A stretch of DNA of 64,000 nt from Alkalihalobacillus pseudalcaliphilus (GTDB lineage Bacteria > Bacillota > Bacilli > Bacillales > Bacillaceae_D): contig LFJO01000002.1 of assembly GCA_001038565.1 (NCBI GenBank), positions 422,970 through 486,969 on the forward strand. The letters are read 5' to 3'. A program made the translations under genes and the position numbers. Numbering within the stretch: position 1 is the first letter of the stretch; every line of letters begins with the position of its first letter. The notes below the pieces were generated by a model that ran no database searches, had not been told where the DNA came from, and worked only from the letters and a program-made list of their open reading frames with translations. Positions 44,409 through 52,574 of the stretch are shown one piece after another.

Positions 44409-45491
44409 ATGACGAAAAGATTTTTAATGATGTTGGGTATGGTTGTATTATCAATGGTTATCATGATTGGTTGTTCCGAACAGGATGCTGGAACAGATAC
44501 AACAGATGAAGGGAATGAACCTACCGAATCCGTAACTGGAAGTGGAGGAAAGTTGGCTGAAGTCATGGATAGAGGGGAAATTATTGTTGGTGTAAATAAC
44601 ACGTTGCCAGGATTTGGTTATATTAACTCAGCTGGTGAATACGAAGGTTTTGATGTGGAATTTGGTCAAGTATTAGCAACTGCTATATTTGGTGATAAGG
44701 ATGCGATTGACTATCGTCCGTTGTCAGCCCAAGAGCGTTTTACGGCTTTACAGTCAGGTGAGGTCGATGTCTTAATTCGTAATACTACGTGGACATTAAC
44801 TCGTGATGCTGAGGTTGGTTTGGCATTTGGTCCAACAACATTTTATGACGGTCAAGGGATGATGGTACCTGCTAATTCTGGTATTACAACTTTAGAAGAT
44901 TTAAATGGAGCCCGAATCGGTGTGGAGTCTGGAACAACAACAGAGTTGAATTTAACTGACCAAATGCGTGCGGCTGGTGTAGAATTTGAACCCGTCGTAT
45001 TTGATAACCGTGATAGTTTAATTGCTGCTTATGAATCTGGTACGGTTGATGCATGGACAACAGACCAATCTGGACTAGTATCTTCTTATGAGATTCTTGA
45101 TTCTAGTGAACATACTATTATGGACGTTGTATTATCGAAGGAGCCACTTGGACCAGCTGTTCTTGATGGTGATGCTAGATTCTTTGAAGTGATGTATTGG
45201 GCAGTGATGGCGACGATTCAAGCTGAAGAATTTGGGATGACTTCAGAAAATGTTGATGAGTTCTTAGAAAGTGAAAACCCTGATATTGCACGTTTCTTAG
45301 GCCAAGAAGAAGGTAATGGGGCAATTCTAGGATTAGATGAAGATTTTGCTTATCAAATTATCAAACAAATGGGTAACTATGGTGAGATTTTTGAAAGAAA
45401 TATAGGTTCTGATAGTCCGTTTAACTTAGAGCGTGGTTTAAATGCTCTTTATACAGATGGGGGAATCCTTTATTCACCACCTTTTAGATAA
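44409..45491 (+). CDS. aapJ: Amino-acid ABC transporter substrate-binding lipoprotein, AapJ-like
   Basis: 360 aa. Lipoprotein signal ending MIGC (Cys22), Ser/Thr/Glu-rich linker, then a type II periplasmic-binding-protein fold: KLAEVMDRGEIIVGVNNTLP, GFGYINSAGEYEGFDVEFG, QAVLNT-type RNTTWTLTRDAEVGLAFGP and NLERGLNALYTDGG at the end. The size and the C-terminal pattern fit AapJ of general L-amino-acid importers rather than the 260-aa binding proteins. First gene of the aapJQMP operon; AAAGGGGGAATG precedes the start. Confidence 0.88.
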   Translation: MTKRFLMMLGMVVLSMVIMIGCSEQDAGTDTTDEGNEPTESVTGSGGKLAEVMDRGEIIVGVNNTLPGFGYINSAGEYEGFDVEFGQVLATAIFGDKDAIDYRPLSAQERFTALQSGEVDVLIRNTTWTLTRDAEVGLAFGPTTFYDGQGMMVPANSGITTLEDLNGARIGVESGTTTELNLTDQMRAAGVEFEPVVFDNRDSLIAAYESGTVDAWTTDQSGLVSSYEILDSSEHTIMDVVLSKEPLGPAVLDGDARFFEVMYWAVMATIQAEEFGMTSENVDEFLESENPDIARFLGQEEGNGAILGLDEDFAYQIIKQMGNYGEIFERNIGSDSPFNLERGLNALYTDGGILYSPPFR

Positions 45492-45586
45492 GCACTTGCT
45501 AATTGGATAGAGTCTGCTTTCAAATTGTTAGCAGACTCTTTTTCTATCACATAAGAAGGATTGAAAATTTCGAAGGAGGTACCCTT

Positions 45587-46765
45587 GTGGCCAAGGAGAA
45601 ATTACAAGAGCGAGCACCACTTTGGAGAAATAGAATTGTTATTCAAGTTTTTTGGCAAGTAATTTTTCTTATAGCAGTTATATCGATTGCTGCCTTTTTT
45701 ATAAACAACGCTGCCAATGGGTTAAACCGTATCGGAATCACGTTTGGGTTTTCATTTTTGAATTCAACAGCGAACTTTGCGATTGGTGATCATATTATTG
45801 ATTACTCGCCTTCTGATACCTACGGACGGGCCCTATTGGTTGGTTTAGCTAACACGTTAAGGGTAGCTTTTGTTGGAATTATATTAACAACAATCGTTGG
45901 GGTGATTATTGGAATTTGTCGATTATCCTCTAACTGGTTAGTTAAGACATTATCAGCTACATATGTGGAAGTCTTTAGAAATACCCCAGTTTTAGTGCAA
46001 ATCTTCTTTTGGTATTTTGCCTTCTTCTTAACGTTACCAAGGTTAGATGATACACAACCTGCTTTAGGAGTCTTTTATTTTTCAAATCGAGGTTTTGCAT
46101 TTCCTTGGCTAGAATGGAATGGTTATACAATCTGGTTAATTGCTCTTATTGGAGGGCTAATCTTAGCGCTTGTGACAAGAACAGTCCTTTTAAAGAAACA
46201 AATTGAGACGGGTAATAGAAAATATCCACTTGTTAGTGGTATTTTGGTTTTTGTTGTAGTTTGCCTAGTTGCTTTTCTTGCATCTGGATTTTCCGGCCCT
46301 TGGACGATTACTGTTCCAGAAATAGTAGGTATGGGTTTCTCTGGTGGAAATCGCATTACTCCTGAATTTGCAGCGATTTTATGTGGACTTGTTTTTTATA
46401 CGGCTTCATATATTGCAGAAATCGTTCGTGGAGGCATTGAATCCGTATCAAAAGGACAGATTGAAGCGGCAAAAGCACTTGGGCTCAACAGTGGTAAGGT
46501 TTTACGTTTTGTTACTTTCCCACAAGCGATTCGAACCATTATTCCACCTGTTACAAGTCAATATCTCGGATTAACGAAAAACTCAAGCTTAGGTGTGGCA
46601 GCGGGCTATTTTGAACTATATGCGATTGGTGGAACTGTTTATAATCAAACAGGTAAAGCGATCGAAGTCGTGATTATTTGGATGATTATTTATCTTTCAT
46701 TAAGTTTACTAACGGCGTTGATTATGAATATTTACAATCACATGACGAGATTGGTAGAGAGGTGA
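45587..46765 (+). CDS. aapQ: Amino-acid ABC permease, AapQ-like
   Basis: 392 aa from GTG 45587 after GGAGG; the upstream frame from 45503 lacks a site. Long permease with about eight helices. The HisM-type domain begins YGRALLVGLANTLRVAFVGI and is split by an insertion, as in Aap proteins. The EAA loop, which docks the ATPase, reads GGIESVSKGQIEAAKALGLN. Partner of the permease encoded next (4-bp gap). Confidence 0.88.
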   Translation: MAKEKLQERAPLWRNRIVIQVFWQVIFLIAVISIAAFFINNAANGLNRIGITFGFSFLNSTANFAIGDHIIDYSPSDTYGRALLVGLANTLRVAFVGIILTTIVGVIIGICRLSSNWLVKTLSATYVEVFRNTPVLVQIFFWYFAFFLTLPRLDDTQPALGVFYFSNRGFAFPWLEWNGYTIWLIALIGGLILALVTRTVLLKKQIETGNRKYPLVSGILVFVVVCLVAFLASGFSGPWTITVPEIVGMGFSGGNRITPEFAAILCGLVFYTASYIAEIVRGGIESVSKGQIEAAKALGLNSGKVLRFVTFPQAIRTIIPPVTSQYLGLTKNSSLGVAAGYFELYAIGGTVYNQTGKAIEVVIIWMIIYLSLSLLTALIMNIYNHMTRLVER

Positions 46766-46769
46766 GCCG

Positions 46770-47966
46770 ATGGATTCGAATACAGAGCCTTCCACAAATT
46801 CAGTCGAAATGCCAAAGGAACAAATAAAAGCTTCTGTTTGGCTTAAAGAAAATTTATTTAGCAATTGGTTCAATAGTGTTTTGACTGTGCTATCAGTCAT
46901 TCTAGTAATTTTTGTGTTAAACGGTACGTTAACGTGGGTATTTACCGAGGCTAACTGGTCCGTAATTAGTGAAAATTTCAAGTTATTTATTATAGGACAG
47001 TATCCACTTGCACAGTTATGGAGGCCGTGGTTAAGCTTAGTATTATTAATGTTTTTAATTGGTCTATCATTTGGTGTTTCAAGAAATAACATTTTAAAAA
47101 TAATTTTTATCTTTATGAATGTCTATTTAGCGGTGCAACTCTTCTTTCCTTTTATCGCTTGGTCTTCAAAAGCTTGGATTGCTAGTGCGATTGCCATTGC
47201 CATTCTTGGCATGTTAGTTGGACGTAAATTCCCTAAATTAAAGAAGTACTCTATTGTCGGCTGGATCCTATTGTACCCGATATTCATTTTCCTCATGAAT
47301 GGATTCGGAATTTTACCAACAGTTCGAACGAATGCGTGGGGTGGTTTAACTTTAAATATTATTATTGCTTCGACAGCCATTGTCGCTTCTTTCCCAATAG
47401 GAATTTTATTGGCCTTAGGAAGAAGAAGTAAGCTTCCAATTATTCGCCTATTTTGTATAACCTTTATTGAGACAATTAGGGGTGTGCCTTTAGTTGCGTT
47501 ACTTGCTGTCGCGATGTTAATGTTTCCGTTATTTTTACCATCAGGTTTTCAGCTTGATTCATTAATCCGAATTATTATTGCGGTGACTTTATTTAATTCA
47601 GCTTATGTAGCAGAGAACATAAGAGGTGGATTGCAAGCAATTCCTCGAAGTCAGTACGAGGCAGCCGATGCACTCGGTTTAAATGCTTGGAAGCGAACAA
47701 CATTTATCATTATGCCTCAAGCTTTAAGAATTACCGTACCGTCAATGGTTGGTCAATCTATTTCAATATTTAAAGATACGACTTTAGTATTTTTATTTAG
47801 TATTGTTGACCTCTTAGGAATCGGGCGAGCGGTTATGGCCAATCCGGCATTTTTAGGTACACAAAAAGAAATCTATCTTTTTGTAGGGTTGATGTTCTGG
47901 ATTATTTGTTATTTTATGTCGATTGTAAGTAAACGAATTGAGAGAAACCTTAAAGTAAGTCATTAA
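46770..47966 (+). CDS. aapM: Amino-acid ABC permease, AapM-like
   Basis: 398 aa. An N-terminal block of helices unique to AapM precedes the standard domain (WGGLTLNIIIASTAIVASFP). The EAA loop is GGLQAIPRSQYEAADALGLN. Forms the heteromeric membrane channel with AapQ. AGAGAGGTG upstream of the ATG. No signs of damage. Confidence 0.88.
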   Translation: MDSNTEPSTNSVEMPKEQIKASVWLKENLFSNWFNSVLTVLSVILVIFVLNGTLTWVFTEANWSVISENFKLFIIGQYPLAQLWRPWLSLVLLMFLIGLSFGVSRNNILKIIFIFMNVYLAVQLFFPFIAWSSKAWIASAIAIAILGMLVGRKFPKLKKYSIVGWILLYPIFIFLMNGFGILPTVRTNAWGGLTLNIIIASTAIVASFPIGILLALGRRSKLPIIRLFCITFIETIRGVPLVALLAVAMLMFPLFLPSGFQLDSLIRIIIAVTLFNSAYVAENIRGGLQAIPRSQYEAADALGLNAWKRTTFIIMPQALRITVPSMVGQSISIFKDTTLVFLFSIVDLLGIGRAVMANPAFLGTQKEIYLFVGLMFWIICYFMSIVSKRIERNLKVSH

Positions 47967-47981
47967 AGGGAGGTTATGATT

Positions 47982-48767
47982 GTGAAAATTGCCGTAGATG
48001 ATTTTGATCCTTCGATTCCCCTCCAGGAACGTGAAGACATTATCGTTTGTGAAGGGGTTAATAAGTGGTATAAAAGTAATAATCTTCATGTTTTAAAAGA
48101 TGTCGATGTTTCGATTAAACGTGGGGAAATTGTTTGTATACTTGGGCCATCAGGCTCTGGTAAATCAACATTTATACGGACGATTAATGCGTTAGAGGAA
48201 ATTCAAAAAGGATCGATCGTTGTTGATGGCATTCCATTAACCAATGATGTCGCTAAGCGAGATGCCATTCGTCAGGAGACAGGTATGGTGTTCCAATCGT
48301 TTAATTTGTTTCCTCATTTAACGATTTTAAAGAATATCACCTTATCACCGATCTGGGTACGTAAATGGCCGAAGAAAAAAGCGGAGGAAATAGCCTTAGG
48401 TTTGCTTGAACGCGTTGGTATCCCAGAGCAGGCAACTAAATATCCAGGTCAGCTATCAGGGGGACAGCAGCAACGTGTAGCCATTGCCCGTGCCCTAGCT
48501 ATGCAGCCCAAAATTATGTTATTTGATGAACCTACATCAGCTCTTGACCCCGAGATGGTAAAAGAAGTATTAGATGTAATGAAAGAACTATGTAATACAG
48601 GAATGACGATGTTAGTTGTTACACACGAAATGGGCTTCGCCCGAGAAGTAGCTGACCGAATTATATTATTTGATGAAGGGGAAATCGTCGAAATGGGAAC
48701 ACCAACCGAACTCTTCGACAACCCGAAACATGAACGAACAAAACTCTTCCTTTCGAAGATTATCTAA
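47982..48767 (+). CDS. aapP: Amino-acid ABC transporter ATPase, AapP-like
   Basis: 261 aa from GTG 47982 (8 nt after GGAGG); the ATG at 47976 is only 2 nt away and less likely. Walker [11 protein letters not shown]-loop [14 protein letters not shown], signature [15 protein letters not shown], Walker [13 protein letters not shown] and the H-loop VVTHEMGFA are all intact. Polar amino-acid (HisP/GlnQ) class. It powers uptake by AapQ/AapM, and the operon ends here. The substrate range cannot be told; general L-amino acids, including histidine, are typical for Aap. Confidence 0.92.
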   Translation: MKIAVDDFDPSIPLQEREDIIVCEGVNKWYKSNNLHVLKDVDVSIKRGEIVCILGPSGSGKSTFIRTINALEEIQKGSIVVDGIPLTNDVAKRDAIRQETGMVFQSFNLFPHLTILKNITLSPIWVRKWPKKKAEEIALGLLERVGIPEQATKYPGQLSGGQQQRVAIARALAMQPKIMLFDEPTSALDPEMVKEVLDVMKELCNTGMTMLVVTHEMGFAREVADRIILFDEGEIVEMGTPTELFDNPKHERTKLFLSKII

Positions 48768-48795
48768 CTTTAAAAGGGCAATATGACGCTGTATT

Positions 48796-49190
48796 CCATC
48801 AGGATTAGTATCTAAAATCCAAGTGTTTGTGGACCGAATCGTCGAGTTAACTTGAGAGATGAGCACCATCCATGTAATTTTCATATAAAACCCGCATGGC
48901 GGAGCCAAAACGCTCCTCCAACCGATAAGGATAAAGTGGTTTTTGGCACTTCATTCCATTAGTTTTTTTCATTTTCATTTTAAATGAATGGTGTTTGATG
49001 GTTTTGTGAACTTGAGAAATAGCAGTAACCCAGCGGACGAAGACATGTGGAGACTCCTGCGGGACGTAGTGGCGGACTGAAATCCACTAGCGAAGCTAGT
49101 TAGTTCAGCGCCACCCAGCAGGATGCGGAGCATGATTTTCGGTAGCGGCAAGCAAAGCTCCGCATATGAGTATCAGCAGTAACTTTCATA
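48796..49190 (+). repeat. Mosaic intergenic elements, including an empty-site form of the three-hairpin module
   Basis: 48797-48890, inverted, matches both ends of the elements at 2312 and 32036 (ccatcaggattagtatctaa; gatgagcaccatccatgtaa) but lacks the 110-bp hairpin core; a single GGACC (48831-48835) stands at the junction. 48890-49190 is a long copy of the common family: tggcggagcc/ctcctcca, gaacttgagaaatagcagta, agcggacgaagacatgtgga, a long stem, gcggagcatgattttcggta, ctccgcatatgagtatc and taactttcatataaaa. Confidence 0.75.
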
Positions 49191-49216
49191 TAAAAATAAG
49201 CTAAAATCTACCAAAT

Positions 49217-49258
49217 AAAAGTTCTGTGAGAAAAAAATCTCATAGAACTTTTGCTTTT
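49217..49258. terminator. Terminator, probably of the aap operon or element
   Basis: AAAAGTTCT-TGAGA pairs with TCTCA-AGAACTTTT around an A-rich loop, then GCTTTTCG. Works in both directions. It lies 450 bp beyond aapP, after the repeat element. Confidence 0.75.
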
Positions 49259-49344
49259 CGCCTTTACTATTTATCAGAAAAAAAGAATAATAGTAGGTAA
49301 ATGAAAATGTCTTTTCATTATAAAATAATAAAGGAGGTTTCAAG

Positions 49345-49986
49345 ATGGCCGAGAAGTCAGCACGAGAAAGAATTATTGATACCGCATTAGCACTTTTTGA
49401 AAAACATGGTTATCATGGAGTGGGTATTAATAAAATCATAGAAGAAAGTGGCACTTCAAAAGGTGGCTTTTACCATAACTTTAAATCGAAGGATGAATTG
49501 CTTTACATCATTCACGATACATTTATTAGCTATGCCCTAAATACAATTCAAAATGCAGTAGAAGAAAACGCAACACCTACAGAACAGCTCGCAGAAATAC
49601 TCAAAACATCTTCGGAGAATTTCACAAAATACAAACCACACCAAACTGTATTTTATCAGGACCACACGTATTTACCAGAAGCCTACTTTAATGCAATTAG
49701 TATTAAGCGTGATAAAGTAAGGGACTTAATTAATTCAGTTATTCAAGATGGTATGGAAAAAGGAGAATTTTTACCTAATTTACCTGTACCGATAATTGGG
49801 ATGACTATATTTGGGATGGTGAATTGGACGTACAAATGGTACAAGCCGGAAGGGCCGTTCACAAATGAGGAAATTGTCACGATTTATGCAGATTTTACTT
49901 TAAATTCATTACTTACAGAAGAAGCAAAAAAGAACTATCAGTTCTCAGAGTTTTTCTTGAAGGAAACAGCTGCACCAAAAAAATAA
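49345..49986 (+). CDS. TetR/AcrR-family regulator, possibly of fatty-acid degradation
   Basis: 213 aa. Helix-turn-helix at about 10-55: RERIIDTALALFEKHGYHGV, INKIIEESGTSKGGFYHNFK. The ligand domain ends in a C-terminal KETAAPKK. AAAGGAGG precedes the ATG, and a dyad ATGAAAATGTCTTTTCAT (49303-49320) in the leader might be its own site. It stands upstream of etfB, etfA and fadF on the same strand, so a FadR-like role sensing acyl-CoA is plausible but is only context. Confidence 0.82.
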   Translation: MAEKSARERIIDTALALFEKHGYHGVGINKIIEESGTSKGGFYHNFKSKDELLYIIHDTFISYALNTIQNAVEENATPTEQLAEILKTSSENFTKYKPHQTVFYQDHTYLPEAYFNAISIKRDKVRDLINSVIQDGMEKGEFLPNLPVPIIGMTIFGMVNWTYKWYKPEGPFTNEEIVTIYADFTLNSLLTEEAKKNYQFSEFFLKETAAPKK

Positions 49987-50214
49987 GTGATTCTTTGTTG
50001 AAGATTATTATGTTTCTCCTCTATCCTTACTTAATTAAGGTGGGGAGATACGTAGGTGCACGATGAATAAAAAGAATAAAAGTATCTAATTTTCTAATAA
50101 TTCATTCAAAATTATTGACTAATGTATGGGAATAATTTACGATGTAAGAAAGTAATATTTTCAACAGGATCCGTAGCAAATTTTTGTTAAGGACATTTTT
50201 TATACTACAACAAG

Positions 50215-50228
50215 ACAGACTGGTCTGT
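50215..50228. promoter_or_regulatory. Palindrome upstream of etfB, possible TetR operator
   Basis: ACAGACTGGTCTGT, perfect 6-bp arms, 9 bp after a possible -10 (TATACT, 50201-50206). It lies in the 404-bp gap between the TetR gene and etfB. A second dyad AAGTAA-ACGC-TTACTT near 50330-50345, followed by T-rich DNA, may be a weak terminator. The rest of the gap shows no gene. Confidence 0.4.
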
Positions 50229-50390
50229 TGAAAAATGTAGATTTTTGTCGAATATATAAAATTGTACGAATGCTTCTCGACAAATTCATCCAAAGGCAAT
50301 GAAGTTGGTTGTAGCTATGAACAAGAAAAAAAGTAAACGCTTACTTTTACTTTTTTTAACTATTATGAATCATTCTAAGGAGGAAATACG

Positions 50391-51161
50391 ATGAATATTT
50401 TTGTCATTATGAAAAGAACTTTTGATACAGAAGAGAAGATTGTGATTCAAAATGGAAAGATTGATGAAGAAAGTGCAGAGTTTATTATTAATCCTTATGA
50501 TGATTATGCCATTGAAGAAGCGATTGTCTTACGTGATGAACATGGTGGTGAAGTCACAGTAGTGACAGTAGGAGAAGAAGAGGCGGAAAAACAATTGCGT
50601 ACAGCCCTAGCAATGGGAGCGGATAAAGCCGTACTTTTAAATAGTGAAGACGTCGAAGAATATGACTCTTTCACAACAGCAGCAATGTTATCAAAATATT
50701 TAGAGGAACAAGAATATGACATCATTTTAGGAGGTAATGTAGCTGTTGATGGTGGCTCGGGTCAAGTAGGGCCGCGAGTAGCTGAAGCATTAGGTATTCC
50801 TCAAGTGACAACGATTACCGATATAAAAATAACAAATGGTGTTGCGACGATTGTCCGTGATGTTGAAGGTGATAAGGAAACAGTTGAAGTTTCACTCCCT
50901 GTACTTGTCACAGCTCAACAAGGCTTGAATGATCCACGCTATCCATCCTTACCTGGAATTATGAAAGCAAAGAAAAAACCTTTAGAAGTTTTAGATTTAG
51001 ATGATATCGATTTAGAGGAAGAGGACGTAGAAGCCAAAACAGAAACACTTGAAATCTTCTTACCTGCTGATAAACAAGCAGGAAAACAACTCGAGGGAGA
51101 ACCTGAAGAGCAAGTTAAAGAACTTGTAGCTCTCTTAAAATCAGAAGCCAAAGTAATCTAA
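50391..51161 (+). CDS. etfB: Electron transfer flavoprotein, beta subunit
   Basis: 256 aa. It takes electrons from acyl-CoA dehydrogenases via the alpha-subunit FAD and binds AMP. Seen: NIFVIMKRTFDTEEKIV at the N-terminus, DEHGGEVTVVTVGEEEAEKQ, LAMGADKAVLL and the signature GGNVAVDGGSGQVGPRVAEA, then VLVTAQQGLNDPRYPSLPGI with the recognition loop region. AAGGAGG precedes the ATG. Partner etfA follows but only after a 384-bp gap with a repeat element. Confidence 0.95.
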   Translation: MNIFVIMKRTFDTEEKIVIQNGKIDEESAEFIINPYDDYAIEEAIVLRDEHGGEVTVVTVGEEEAEKQLRTALAMGADKAVLLNSEDVEEYDSFTTAAMLSKYLEEQEYDIILGGNVAVDGGSGQVGPRVAEALGIPQVTTITDIKITNGVATIVRDVEGDKETVEVSLPVLVTAQQGLNDPRYPSLPGIMKAKKKPLEVLDLDDIDLEEEDVEAKTETLEIFLPADKQAGKQLEGEPEEQVKELVALLKSEAKVI

Positions 51162-51179
51162 AGCAAGCACAAGCCTTAA

Positions 51180-51513
51180 AGTAACTTTCATTATAAAACC
51201 CACGTGGTGGAGCCAAAACCAGCTCCGCCACCAACAAAAATGAAAGTAGGGTTTAGCTTTTAACTGGGAGCTTTTCGTTCACTTTGCCTTTGTATTTATT
51301 CATTTTAAAAGAATGGTGTTAGATTGATTTTTACTTGAGAATGAGCAGTATCCCAGCGGACGAAAACATGCGGAGACTCCCGCGGGACGTAGTGGCGGGC
51401 TGAAATCCACTGGCTAAGCCAGTTAGTTCAGCGCCACCCTGCAGGGCGCGAAGCATGATTTTCGGTAGCGGCCAGCAAAGCTCCGCACATGAGTATCCGT
51501 ATCAACTTTCATA
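51180..51513 (+). repeat. Mosaic intergenic element inside the etf operon
   Basis: aactttcattataaaaccca; hairpin GGTGGAGC/GCTCCGCC; accaacaaaaatgaaagtag; ggtttagcttttaactggga; gcttttcgttcactttg; cttgagaatgagcagtatcc; cgaaaacatgcggagactcc; stems GTGGCGGGCTGAA with TTAGTTCAGCGCCAC and CCACTGGC with GCCAGT; gcatgattttcggtagcggc; agctccgcacatgagtatcc; caactttcatataaaa. A complete, well-preserved copy in the spacer that separates two subunit genes. Confidence 0.82.
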
Positions 51514-51545
51514 TAAAAGTATTATTTACTATAGGAGGGTTTCCA

Positions 51546-52532
51546 TTGACTAAAAAAGTATTAGTAGTGACAGAGGTTAAAGATCAAGAATTACGTCAAG
51601 TTTCTTTTGAAGCTTTAGCAGTAGGCCAGAAAATAGCAGATGGTGGAGAAGTAGTAGGAGTATTACTAGGAGAATCAATTGATAGTTTAACAGATTCACT
51701 TTTCCATTATGGGGCAGACCGTGTTGTGACAGTTAATGAGGCTAACTTAAAGAATTTTACAACGGATGCATATCAGCAGGCTGTTTTACAGGTTATTGAC
51801 AAGGAGCAGCCAGAAGCTATTATTTTAGGTCATACATCGATCGGGAAGGATATTAGTCCAAGAATAGCGATGAAGCTTGAAGCGGGCCTTGTTTCTGATG
51901 TGACAGCAGTTGAAGAAGTTGATGGTGAGATTGTTTTTACAAGACCAATTTATTCTGGGAAAGCTTTTGAAAAGAAGAAAATTAATGATGGTATTGTGAT
52001 GGCGACGATTCGTCCTAATAACATCGCCGCTTTACAAATAGACACTTCAAAGTCTGGTGAGGTAACCCCTGTTAATGTCGATATTAAAGACTTACGAACA
52101 ACGATTAAAGACATTGTTCGTAAAACAACAGAGGGTGTTGATTTATCAGAGGCAAAGGTCATTGTTGCAGGTGGCCGTGGTGTTAAGAATAGCGAAGGAT
52201 TTGAACCGTTAAAGGAATTAGCACAAGTATTAAATGGAGCAGTTGGTGCATCTCGTGGGGCTTGCGATGCCGAGTATTGTGATTACTCCTTACAGATTGG
52301 TCAAACAGGAAAAGTTGTTACCCCTGATTTATATATTGCTTGCGGTATCTCTGGAGCGATTCAGCACGTGGCTGGAATGTCCAATTCAAAAATAATTGTC
52401 GCGATTAATAAAGATTCAGAAGCACCTATCTTTGATATTGCTGATTACGGCATCGTAGGAGATTTATTTGATATTGTTCCGTTATTAACGGACGAATTAA
52501 AGAAAGTACTCAACGTATCAGAAAAAGTGTAA
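51546..52532 (+). CDS. etfA: Electron transfer flavoprotein, alpha subunit
   Basis: 328 aa from TTG 51546, 6 nt after AGGAGGG; the longer frame from 51489 runs back into the repeat. The C-terminal FAD-binding half is complete: VAGGRGVKNSEGFEPL, LNGAVGASRGACDAEYCDY, QIGQTGKVVTPDLYIACGIS, GAIQHVAGMSNSKIIVAIN and the closing DIVPLLTDELKKVL. Forms the ETF heterodimer with EtfB. FadF, its quinone-side partner, follows 42 bp later. Confidence 0.95.
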   Translation: MTKKVLVVTEVKDQELRQVSFEALAVGQKIADGGEVVGVLLGESIDSLTDSLFHYGADRVVTVNEANLKNFTTDAYQQAVLQVIDKEQPEAIILGHTSIGKDISPRIAMKLEAGLVSDVTAVEEVDGEIVFTRPIYSGKAFEKKKINDGIVMATIRPNNIAALQIDTSKSGEVTPVNVDIKDLRTTIKDIVRKTTEGVDLSEAKVIVAGGRGVKNSEGFEPLKELAQVLNGAVGASRGACDAEYCDYSLQIGQTGKVVTPDLYIACGISGAIQHVAGMSNSKIIVAINKDSEAPIFDIADYGIVGDLFDIVPLLTDELKKVLNVSEKV

Positions 52533-52574
52533 TGACACTAATTTGACTATTTGACTAAGGGGAAGTGGTAAGGA

